NCBI RefSeq assembly: GCF_000716875.1
Contig: NZ_JNWQ01000038.1
Span: 58,776-122,775 of the forward strand
Length of the DNA: 64,000 nt
Source: Streptomyces novaecaesareae
GTDB taxonomy: Bacteria > Actinomycetota > Actinomycetes > Streptomycetales > Streptomycetaceae
Direction of reading: 5' to 3'
Under the pieces are notes generated by a model, which was not told the origin of the DNA, made no database searches, and saw only the letters and a list, made by a program, of their open reading frames with translations. Below are positions 54,026 through 61,019 of this stretch, in pieces (positions within the stretch are counted from its first letter, which is position 1; each line of letters opens with the position of its first letter). A program made the position numbers and the translations under genes.

Positions 54026-54052
54026 GACGGATCGCGACGCGAGGATGTGACA
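54026..54052 (-). promoter_or_regulatory. ECF41-type promoter for the CMD-like gene
   Basis: On the minus strand TGTCACA (54052-54046), a 16-base spacer, then CGTC (54029-54026) match the published ECF41 consensus as I recall it. The CGTC ends 41 bases before the GTG start of the CMD-like gene. The -35 element lies within the ribosome-site region just before the divergent sigma gene. Confidence 0.75.
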
Positions 54053-54053
54053 G

Positions 54054-54938
54054 GTGACCGGAGAGAGTTTTCTGGCCGAGCGCTTCGAGGCGGAACGCCC
54101 CCAACTGCGCGCGGTGGCCTACCGGATGCTCGGGTCGATCGCCGAGGCCGAGGACGCCGTCCAGGAGGCCTGGCTGAAGCTGAGCCGCAGCGACGTGAGC
54201 GAGGTGCGCAACCTCGGCGCCTGGCTCACCACGGTCGTCGGCCGGATCTGCCTGGACCAGCTGCGCTCCCGCACCTCCCGCCGGGAGGAGCCGCTGCCCG
54301 AGCAGGACGGGCAGGTACGGCTGCCGGACCCGGTGGTGAGCGGGCTGGCGACGCTGGACCCGGTGCACGAGATCCTGGTCGCCGACTCGGTCGGGATCGC
54401 GCTGATGGTGATCCTGGAGACGCTCTCCCCGGCGGAGCGGGTGGCCTTCGTGCTGCACGACATGTTCGAGGTGCCCTTCGACGGGATCGCCGAGGTGCTG
54501 GGCCGTACCTCCGCCTCCACCCGGCAGTTGGCCAGCCGCGCCCGCCGCCGCGTCCAGGGGGCGACCCCGGCCGCGGACGCCGACAACTCCCGCAAGCGCG
54601 AGGTGGTGGAGGCCTTCCTGTCCGCCGCCCGGGGCGGGGACTTCGAGGCGCTGCTGACGGTGCTGGACCCGGAGGTGGTGGCCCGGTCCGACGGCGGCAC
54701 GCTGGTGCCGAGCGCGCTGCGCCGCGGTGCGGCCGAGGTCGCCTCCCAGGCGATCACCTTCGCCCGCTTCGCCGCCGACGGCCGCCTGGTCCTGGTCAAC
54801 GGCTCGCCGGGCGTGGTGTCCTTCGGCGACGGCCGTACGCTGTCGGTCATGTCGTTCACCATCCATGACGGCCGCATCACCGCCATGGACATCCTGACCG
54901 ACCCGACCCGCCTGGCCGCCCTGGGCCTCAAGGCCTGA
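54054..54938 (+). CDS. sigJ: ECF41/SigJ-type RNA polymerase sigma factor with SnoaL-like C-terminal extension
   Basis: A 294-residue protein, start GTG 54054 with GAGGA 8 bases upstream. Sigma region 2 (AYRMLGSIAEAEDAVQEAW) and region 4 (LSPAERVAFVLHDMFEVPF, TRQLASRARRRV) are followed by a SnoaL-like domain (about 185-290) that regulates activity in place of a separate anti-sigma factor. The family DGGGK-like and NPDKL-like segments appear as SDGGTLVP and TDPTRLAAL. It is divergent from its probable target, the CMD-like gene. Confidence 0.9.
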   Translation: MTGESFLAERFEAERPQLRAVAYRMLGSIAEAEDAVQEAWLKLSRSDVSEVRNLGAWLTTVVGRICLDQLRSRTSRREEPLPEQDGQVRLPDPVVSGLATLDPVHEILVADSVGIALMVILETLSPAERVAFVLHDMFEVPFDGIAEVLGRTSASTRQLASRARRRVQGATPAADADNSRKREVVEAFLSAARGGDFEALLTVLDPEVVARSDGGTLVPSALRRGAAEVASQAITFARFAADGRLVLVNGSPGVVSFGDGRTLSVMSFTIHDGRITAMDILTDPTRLAALGLKA

Positions 54939-55015
54939 GCCGCCCCACCGGCCGGCTCGGGTGGCGCCCGGGCCGGCCCCCGCCAGGCTTGTTCCCCGCC
55001 TCCTCCCGGGCGCAC

Positions 55016-55043
55016 TGTCACACCCGCGCGCTACCGTGCCGTC
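55016..55043 (+). promoter_or_regulatory. Second candidate ECF41-type promoter before the hydrolase gene
   Basis: TGTCACA (55016-55022), 17-base spacer, CGTC (55040-55043), immediately before ATG 55045. Element sequences and spacing fit ECF41. The expected transcript start (about 55049-55052) would fall just inside the assigned start codon, so either the real start is downstream or the match is fortuitous. Confidence 0.4.
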
Positions 55044-55044
55044 C

Positions 55045-55740
55045 ATGGCGAACTTCGTACTGGTGGCAGGCGCTTGGCTCGGTTCCTGGGCCTGGAGCGA
55101 GGTCGTGCCGGAGCTGCGCGCGGCCGGGCACGGGGCGTACCCGCTGACGCTCTCCGGGCTCGCGGAGAAGCGGGGCGCGCCCGCCGGGCAGCAGGAGCAC
55201 GTGGCGGACATCGTGGCCGAGGTGGAGCGGCTCGGTCTGCGGGACGTCGTGCTGGTCGGGCACAGCTACTCGGGCATCCCGGTGGGCCAGGCCGCCGAGC
55301 GGATCGGCGACCGGCTGGCCCGGCTGGTCCTGGTGGACGCCAACGTGCCGGTGGCGGGCGAGTCCTTCGCCGACCGGATGCCGGAGCCGGCCGCGCTGCG
55401 GGCGGACCTCGCCGCCCACGGGGGCTGGTGGCCGCCGCTGCCGTCGGCCGAGTTCGCCGGGCAGGGGCTGACGACCGGGCAGATCGCCCGGATCACCGGC
55501 GGCGCCACCCCGCACCCGGGCCCCTCGCTGACCGAACCGGCCGTCCTGGACGGCCCGTTGAGCGCGCTCCCGGGGGTGTACGTGAAGTGCCTGCTGGACT
55601 GGCCGGAGCCGCCGCCGGTGGTCGCCGGGCTGGTCGCGGACGGCCACTGGCGGCTGGTGGAGCTGGACACCGGGCACTGGCCGATGTTCTCCCGGCCGGC
55701 CGAACTCGCCCGGATCCTGGGCGAGTTCTCGAAGGCTTGA
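55045..55740 (+). CDS. Alpha/beta-fold hydrolase
   Basis: A 231-residue protein with the compact alpha/beta hydrolase layout. An N-terminal strand FVLVAGAWLGSW is followed by the nucleophile elbow GHSYSG, the acid region after LVLVDANVP, and the C-terminal His in ELDTGHWPMFSRP. Similar proteins act as esterases or are annotated salicylate-esterase-like. No ribosome site precedes ATG 55045. It lies 106 bp after the sigma gene and may belong to the same regulon. Convergent with uppP, 4 bp apart. Confidence 0.87.
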   Translation: MANFVLVAGAWLGSWAWSEVVPELRAAGHGAYPLTLSGLAEKRGAPAGQQEHVADIVAEVERLGLRDVVLVGHSYSGIPVGQAAERIGDRLARLVLVDANVPVAGESFADRMPEPAALRADLAAHGGWWPPLPSAEFAGQGLTTGQIARITGGATPHPGPSLTEPAVLDGPLSALPGVYVKCLLDWPEPPPVVAGLVADGHWRLVELDTGHWPMFSRPAELARILGEFSKA

Positions 55741-55744
55741 GCGC

Positions 55745-56662
55745 TCAGAGCGACAGGTAGACCGCGCTGCCGACGCCGGCGAGGAAGCAGTAGACCGCGA
55801 AGGGCGTCAGGCTGCGGGTCTCGAAGTACTTGGTGAGGAACCGCACCGAGACGTACCCGGCGGCGAACGCGGCGACGCTGCCCGCGAGGACGGGGCCGAG
55901 CACGGCGGAGTTCTCCGGCTTGAACAGCTCGGGGACCTTCAGCACCGAGGCGGCCAGGATGACCGGGGTGGCGAGCAGGAAGGAGAACCGGGCGGCGTCC
56001 TCGTGGTGCAGCCCGCGCAGGATGCCGGCGCTCATGGTGACGCCGGAGCGGCTGATGCCCGGGAACAGCGCGAGGATCTGCGCGGCGCCGATCCAGGCGC
56101 CCTGCCCGTAGCCCAGCCTGGTCAGCCGGTGGTCGGAGGCGACCGCCGGGTCCATACCGGGCTCGTCGACGGGGGCGGCGTGCCCGGCCCGGCGGCGGCC
56201 GGTGCCGCCGCGCTTGAGCCGTTCGGCGCCGAGCAGCACGAGCCCGTTGAGGGCGAGGAAGACCGCGGCCGGGACGGGCTTGCCGAGCGCGTTGCGCAGC
56301 GCCTTCTCCAGGGCGAGGCCGGCCACCCCGACCGGGATGGTGGAGAGGATGAGCAGCCAGGCGAGCTTCTCGTTGCGGCTCTCCACCCGGCGGTGGCGGA
56401 TCGAGCTGAACAGGCCGCCGACGACGCGGACCCAGTCCTGCCAGAAGTACACGACCAGCGCGAGCGCGGTGGCCAGGTGCAGGGCGACCAGCGCGGCGAG
56501 GTAGGAGGAGCCCTCGGCGGTCATGTCGAGGTCGTGCTGGATCTTCCCGCCGATCAGGGCGGGCAGCAGGATGCTGTGGCCGAGGCTGGAGACCGGGAAG
56601 AGTTCCGTCACACCCTGCAGCAGGCCGACGCCTATCGCTTCCGGGTAGGTCAGGGTGGACAT
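55745..56662 (-). CDS. uppP: Undecaprenyl-diphosphate phosphatase (BacA type)
   Basis: A 305-residue integral membrane enzyme that recycles undecaprenyl pyrophosphate to the monophosphate for peptidoglycan and other wall polymers. Both signature motifs are present: QGVTELFPVSSLGHS near residue 20 and FPGISRSGVT near residue 205. There are about eight hydrophobic segments. A hydrophilic loop at about 155-185 is longer than in E. coli UppP. ATG 56662 has GAAGG 6 bases upstream. It stands alone. Confidence 0.93.
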   Translation of the reverse strand: MSTLTYPEAIGVGLLQGVTELFPVSSLGHSILLPALIGGKIQHDLDMTAEGSSYLAALVALHLATALALVVYFWQDWVRVVGGLFSSIRHRRVESRNEKLAWLLILSTIPVGVAGLALEKALRNALGKPVPAAVFLALNGLVLLGAERLKRGGTGRRRAGHAAPVDEPGMDPAVASDHRLTRLGYGQGAWIGAAQILALFPGISRSGVTMSAGILRGLHHEDAARFSFLLATPVILAASVLKVPELFKPENSAVLGPVLAGSVAAFAAGYVSVRFLTKYFETRSLTPFAVYCFLAGVGSAVYLSL

Positions 56663-56761
56663 CGCGCACCTTCGCTCGGGGGTGGGCGGCCGGCCGATTC
56701 CGGGGGCCTCCGCGAAGCTACTACGGGCATGTAGACGTTCGGCAGCCCCGCTGTCAGAAGT

Positions 56762-56950
56762 TCACCGACCGTACGCCTGCGGGACACCGGGGCCGAGATG
56801 GGCGATCAACGCGGCTGCCGCGGCGGCCAGCACGGTGGTGGACGGGACGGCCCGGTGCGCGGCGTCGCCGAGCAGCACGACGGCGGTCACCGCGAGCGGG
56901 GCGCCCACCAGCGGCAGGGCGACGGTCAGGACGGCGGGCAGGCGGTGCAC
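56762..56950 (-). CDS. Small hydrophobic protein (hypothetical)
   Basis: A 62-residue candidate with two hydrophobic stretches (LPAVLTVALPLVGAPLAVTA and TTVLAAAAAALIAHL), likely two membrane passes. The start is set at GTG 56950 because GGGAG sits 5 bases upstream. The frame is open to GTG 56986 (74 aa), whose GGGAGG is 12 bases away. No family recognised. It could be a chance open frame in GC-rich DNA. Confidence 0.4.
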   Translation of the reverse strand: MHRLPAVLTVALPLVGAPLAVTAVVLLGDAAHRAVPSTTVLAAAAAALIAHLGPGVPQAYGR

Positions 56951-57094
56951 GGCGGCTCCCGGAGGCTCGGTTTCGGCTTGGCGCACGCCAGGATGCCGCC
57001 TCCCGCAGCGTCAGGTTCAAGTCCTTTTCCGCCGCTGCCGCCACCGCCACCGGTGCCGCCGCTCACCGGCGCCGTCGGCCGGCCCGCGCCCCGG

Positions 57095-57871
57095 TCAGTC
57101 CGCCGCGACCCGCTGCCAGCCCGCCCCGCCCACCGGCGCGGCCGCGAAGTCGTAGCGCAGCCCGTCCGGCCCGAGCGCGAGCAGTGAGATCGACGAGGAG
57201 CCCCAGGTCCGCCCGTCGCCGAAGTCCCGCCGCTGGACCAGCGCGGCGTCCTCGTCCAGCGCCAGTCCGTCGCCGGTGACGATCGGCAGCCACGCGCCCC
57301 AGGCCTGCGCGGCCGGCCCGTCGCCGGTCGGCTCGGGCCGGGGCGCGGCGGCGAAGCGGGCCCGGAAGTGGTCGGCGCGCGAGGCCATCAGCGCGCTGAT
57401 CCGCTCGGAGGCGGAGCGGTTGGCGGCCAGGCCCTCCACCCCGTCGTTGAGCACCACGCTGAGCCCGGCGGGCAGTTCGTGCTGCTCCAGCCGCCGGCCG
57501 TCCCAGCTGGCGACGGCGGCGCCGTCCGGCCGGGCCAGGACGAGGTGGAAGGGGTCGTACGGGGTGAGGTCGAGGTGGCCGATGCCGCCCTCGGTGACGG
57601 CGGTGAGCGGCAGTTGGCCCCGGGTGAGCCGGGAGTCGGCGGGGGCGAGCGGGCCGAAGCCGTTCAGCAGGCAGGCGGCGGTCCGCCGGGCGGGGTCGAC
57701 GGCCAGCCAGGTGCCGCCGGCCGCGAGGTCCAGCCCGCCGAGCAGCCCGGGCCGGTCCGGCCAGTGGTGGTCCGGCGGCAGCCAGGCGCGCCCCAGGTAC
57801 TCGTCCCGGACGGAGAGCAGCAGTACCGGTACCGCCGCTCCGGGTTCGATGCTGACGAATGCCGTGCACAC
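57095..57871 (-). CDS. NRDE/TANGO2-family protein
   Basis: A 258-residue protein. GTG 57871 is chosen because it puts the conserved Cys at position 2 (VCTAFVS), as in the family, with AGGGGGA 8 bases upstream. The frame is open far beyond but is noncoding in character. The family NRDE motif appears as VRDEYLGR. Other landmarks are GLDLAAGGTWLAVD, LLNGFGPL and TWGSSSISLLAL. TANGO2-like proteins have been linked to heme handling in other organisms, but the biochemical role here is unknown. Confidence 0.82.
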   Translation of the reverse strand: MCTAFVSIEPGAAVPVLLLSVRDEYLGRAWLPPDHHWPDRPGLLGGLDLAAGGTWLAVDPARRTAACLLNGFGPLAPADSRLTRGQLPLTAVTEGGIGHLDLTPYDPFHLVLARPDGAAVASWDGRRLEQHELPAGLSVVLNDGVEGLAANRSASERISALMASRADHFRARFAAAPRPEPTGDGPAAQAWGAWLPIVTGDGLALDEDAALVQRRDFGDGRTWGSSSISLLALGPDGLRYDFAAAPVGGAGWQRVAAD

Positions 57872-57987
57872 GACCGTGTTCCCCCTGACCTCGTCCTGCC
57901 AGCGATCCTCGCACGGCTGTTCGCGCACCGGAAGTGGCCCAAGGAACCGGGCGCCGAATGCACCAGGCCGCTGGGCCACCGGCTGCC

Positions 57988-57993
57988 TAGGCT
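57988..57993 (+). promoter_or_regulatory. Leaderless-type -10 box for the CMD-like/PEP-mutase pair
   Basis: TAGGCT fits TANNNT and lies 7 bases before ATG 58001, with no ribosome-binding site in between, consistent with a leaderless transcript. No clear -35 hexamer is seen. Confidence 0.5.
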
Positions 57994-58000
57994 GGCAGCC

Positions 58001-58501
58001 ATGACGACGACGAACGAGACCGCGACGACGACGGACGGGATCCACGCCCACGTGCCCGCCCCGGCCCAGCGCCTCCCGCTGGGGAAGCTGGCCCCCGCCT
58101 ACTACCAGGCGATGGTGGCCGTGGACCAGGCCGCCCGGACGGGCCTCGACCCGGTGATCGTCGAGCTGGTCAAGCTGCACGCGTCGGTGATCAACGGCTG
58201 CGCCTACTGCATCGACAAGCACTCCACCGACGCCCGCGAGCTGGGCGAGCGGGAGCACCGCCTGCTCTCCCTCCCGGCCTGGCGCGAGACCCCCTGGTTC
58301 ACCGCCCGTGAGCGCGCCGCCCTGGCCCTCACCGAGTCGGTCACCCTGCTGACCCAGGGCCACGTGCCGGACGCCGTGTGGGCGCAGGCCGCCGAGCAGT
58401 TCGAGGAGGCGGAGCTGGCCCAGCTGGTCGCGCTGATCGCCACCATCAACGCCTGGAACCGGATCGGCGTGAGCACCCGCATGAGCCCGGCCGCGAAGTG
58501 A
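58001..58501 (+). CDS. Carboxymuconolactone decarboxylase/AhpD-family protein (second copy)
   Basis: A 166-residue all-helical protein, ATG 58001, probably leaderless. It has the complete CxxCxxxH motif in NGCAYCIDKHSTDAR, unlike the copy at 53.5 kb. C-terminal TINAWNRIGV is the usual oligomerisation helix of the family. Followed 11 bp later by the PEP-mutase-family gene, so both are likely on one transcript. Confidence 0.9.
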   Translation: MTTTNETATTTDGIHAHVPAPAQRLPLGKLAPAYYQAMVAVDQAARTGLDPVIVELVKLHASVINGCAYCIDKHSTDARELGEREHRLLSLPAWRETPWFTARERAALALTESVTLLTQGHVPDAVWAQAAEQFEEAELAQLVALIATINAWNRIGVSTRMSPAAK

Positions 58502-58512
58502 GGAACGGGGAC

Positions 58513-59322
58513 ATGACGACGCAGCAGGAGAAGGCCCGGCTGTTCCGGGAGCTGCACCGCCCGGGCGATCCGCTGGTGCTGGCCAACGTGTGGGACGCGG
58601 CCTCCGCCCGGCTGGTGGCCGTCGCCGGGGCGCGGGCGGTGGCCACGGCCAGCGCGGGCGTCTGCTGGTCGCTCGGCAGCCCGGACGGCGGCGGCGCCGA
58701 CCGCGAGCAGGTGCTGGCCCGGACCGCCCAGGTGGTCCGCGCGGTCGACCTGCCGGTCACCGCGGACCTGGAGCACGGTTACGCGGACACCGCCGCCGGG
58801 GTCGGTGAGACGGTCGCCGCGCTGCTCGCCACCGGCGCCGTCGGGGTGAACCTGGAGGACGAGGTGCGCCCGGTGGCGGAGGCCGCCGAGCGGATCGCGG
58901 CGGCCCGGGCGGCGGCCGACGCGGCCGGTGTCCCGCTGTTCGTCAACGGGCGCACCGACGTGTTCCTGTACGGGCACGGCGCCCCGGAGGACCGGCTGGA
59001 CGAGACGGTCCGCCGGCTGCGGGCGTTCGTCGAGGCGGGCGCGGACGGCGTGTTCGTCCCCGGTGTCGCCGACCCGGAGACCATCGCCGCGCTGGTCGCG
59101 GCCGTCCCCGTGCCGCTGAACGTGCTGGCCGGGACCGGCTCCCCGTCGGTCGCCGAACTGGCGAAGCTCGGCGTCGGCCGGATCAGCCTCGGCCCGGGCC
59201 TGGCGAAGGTGGCCTACGCGGCCGTCCGCCGGGCCGCCGAGGAGGTGTACGGGAGCGGCACGTACACCGCCCTCGACGGCGGGCTGACCTACCCGGAGCT
59301 CAACGGGCTCTTCACGGGCTGA
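58513..59322 (+). CDS. Isocitrate lyase/PEP mutase superfamily protein
   Basis: A 269-residue TIM-barrel enzyme. Motifs are LANVWDAASARLVA at the N-terminus, ADLEHGYAD with metal-binding acid residues, VNLEDEV and FVNGRTDVFL. These identify the superfamily, which cleaves or forms C-C or P-C bonds next to a carboxylate. The KKCGH loop of isocitrate lyase is absent, so it is of the shorter oxaloacetate-hydrolase/PEP-mutase-like type. AGGAACGGGG precedes the ATG. It ends at a strong hairpin. Confidence 0.87.
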   Translation: MTTQQEKARLFRELHRPGDPLVLANVWDAASARLVAVAGARAVATASAGVCWSLGSPDGGGADREQVLARTAQVVRAVDLPVTADLEHGYADTAAGVGETVAALLATGAVGVNLEDEVRPVAEAAERIAAARAAADAAGVPLFVNGRTDVFLYGHGAPEDRLDETVRRLRAFVEAGADGVFVPGVADPETIAALVAAVPVPLNVLAGTGSPSVAELAKLGVGRISLGPGLAKVAYAAVRRAAEEVYGSGTYTALDGGLTYPELNGLFTG

Positions 59323-59348
59323 GCCCCGGGCCCTGAGCCCTGAGCCCA

Positions 59349-59395
59349 GGGCCCGGGCGGCCGGCCGGACGGGGGTCGGCCGGCCGCCCGGGCCC
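59349..59395. terminator. Perfect 18-bp hairpin, bidirectional terminator
   Basis: GGGCCCGGGCGGCCGGCC and its exact complement GGCCGGCCGCCCGGGCCC flank an 11-nt loop. It lies between convergent genes ending at 59322 and 59421 and can serve both. Confidence 0.85.
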
Positions 59396-59420
59396 GTCCC
59401 CGCCGGCGGCCCGGTCCGCG

Positions 59421-59693
59421 TCAGCCGATCTGCCCGCTGAGCCCGGGGTGGCTCATCTGGTTGGTGCCGACGGCCTCCACCTCGTTGGCGGTGTGCCCGA
59501 CCACCGGGAGCTTGCCCGCGGTCTGCAGGGCGAGGTCGGCGGGGGACAGGTTGAGGCCGTCGGTCAGGCCGCCGGTGGCGTCCGGCGAGGAGGCGGTCTG
59601 GCTGGTGGCCGAGGCCACCGGGGCGGCCATGGCGAGGCCCGCCATGGTGAGGGCGGCCAGGGTGGCGAGCTTGCGCATGCCGTGGTCGCGCAT
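59421..59693 (-). CDS. Small secreted protein (hypothetical)
   Basis: A 90-residue protein. ATG 59693 is preferred (GGAG 7 bases upstream) over the longer frame to 59738. An N-terminal signal peptide (MRKLATLAALTMAGLAMAAP, then a VASA cleavage region) precedes a mature part of about 60 residues without Cys: TGGLTDGLNLSPADLALQT, then VGHTANEVEAV. No family recognised. It is not a chaplin (no chaplin motif seen). Confidence 0.7.
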   Translation of the reverse strand: MRDHGMRKLATLAALTMAGLAMAAPVASATSQTASSPDATGGLTDGLNLSPADLALQTAGKLPVVGHTANEVEAVGTNQMSHPGLSGQIG

Positions 59694-59768
59694 GCCGTGG
59701 CTCCGTGCGCGGTGGGTGTTCGTGCCGTGGTTCGTCATGCACTGCCGAACGACCCGGCCGTCCTCAGG

Positions 59769-61019
59769 TCACCGGGAGCCGTCGACCGTCACCCACAGGG
59801 TCCGCACGCTGTTGCTGACGAAGGACGCGATCGGCTCGTTCGTCCGCCCCTCGGCCAGGGCCAGCCCGGGGAAGCGGGCGAACAGGTGCCGCAGCGCCGT
59901 CTCGGCCTCCAGCCGGGCCAGCCCGGAGCCGAGGCAGAAGTGCGGGCCGTGGCCGAGCGAGAGGTGCCGGGCGGGCTGCCGGGTGAGGTCGAAGCGGTCG
60001 GCGTCGGGGTAGTGCCCGGAGTCGCGCCCGGCCGCCGCGTACGAGGCCAGCAGCGCCTCGCCGCGCCGGATCACCACGTCGCCGACCTCGATGTCCTCGA
60101 TCGCGTAGCGCAGCGGGAACTGCCCGACCGGAGCGTCGTAGCGCAGCGTCTCCTCGACCACCGCCGACCACGGCACGGTGCCGTCCAGGACGAGCCGCAG
60201 CTGGTCCGGGTGGGCGAGCAGGGCGCGCACCGCGTTGCTGATCAGGTTGAGCGTGGTCTCGTGCCCGGCGACCAGCATCAGCAGCAGGGTGCCGACCAGT
60301 TCGGCCTCGCTGAGCCGCTGCTGGTCGAGGCGGTGGCCGGCCTCGCGGGCGGCGATCAGGTCGGTGGTCAGGTCGTCGCCCGGCTCGGCCCGCTTGGCCG
60401 CCACCACCGAGGCGAGCAGGGCGTTCAGGTCCCGTTGGGCGGCCAGGGCCGCCTGAGGGGTGGCCGAGCTGGAGACCAGGGTGTCGGACAGCTCGTGCAG
60501 CTCGTCCTGCTGTTCCAGTGCAAGGCCGAGCAGTTCGCCGATCACCTGCATGGGCAGCGGGTAGGCGAAGTGCTGCTTCAGGTCGAACTCGCCCTCCAGC
60601 TTGGCGACTTCGTCCAGCAGGGCGATCGTCCGGGCTTCGATCGCGGGGGCCAGGTCGGCTATCCGGCGCGGGGTGAAGGCCTGGGAGACCAGCCCGCGCA
60701 GCCGCCGGTGGTCCTCGCCGTCGGCGGTGACCATGCCGGGTACGGAGATGAAGTTGAGCAGTGGCCAGCCCTCCGGCAGCCGTCCCTCGCGGAAGGTCGT
60801 CCACAGCCGGGCGTCCTTGCCGACGCGGGGGTCGGTCAGCAGCGACTGGAGGGCGTCGTGGTGGGTTACCGCCCAGACCACCACCCCGCCAGGGAGCTCC
60901 ACCAGGACTGCGGGGCCGGCCGCTCGGAGCCGGGCGTTCTCTCCGTGCTGGTCCTGTCCGAAGGGGTCGAGCCGGATGGGCTCGGGGCGGGCTCCGGGGG
61001 TGTCGACGGCGGTGTCCAT
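59769..61019 (-). CDS. Cytochrome P450, CYP154-like, terminal gene of the conservon
   Basis: A 416-residue P450, start ATG 61019. The I-helix has AGHETT, the K-helix EETLRY (intact ExxR) and the heme ligand GHGPHFCLG. The N-terminal DPFGQDQHGENARLRAAGP-type sequence resembles CYP154 enzymes, which in streptomycetes are commonly paired with CYP157 at the end of conservons. The natural substrate is unknown. Its first about 154 nt overlap the 3' end of the preceding P450 gene in another frame, so expression is probably coupled. Confidence 0.88.
   Translation of the reverse strand: MDTAVDTPGARPEPIRLDPFGQDQHGENARLRAAGPAVLVELPGGVVVWAVTHHDALQSLLTDPRVGKDARLWTTFREGRLPEGWPLLNFISVPGMVTADGEDHRRLRGLVSQAFTPRRIADLAPAIEARTIALLDEVAKLEGEFDLKQHFAYPLPMQVIGELLGLALEQQDELHELSDTLVSSSATPQAALAAQRDLNALLASVVAAKRAEPGDDLTTDLIAAREAGHRLDQQRLSEAELVGTLLLMLVAGHETTLNLISNAVRALLAHPDQLRLVLDGTVPWSAVVEETLRYDAPVGQFPLRYAIEDIEVGDVVIRRGEALLASYAAAGRDSGHYPDADRFDLTRQPARHLSLGHGPHFCLGSGLARLEAETALRHLFARFPGLALAEGRTNEPIASFVSNSVRTLWVTVDGSR

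Noticed and set aside
52239..54050. Long plus-strand frame over mocR and the CMD gene
   Set aside because: Antisense shadow. The minus-strand products have complete families and starts.
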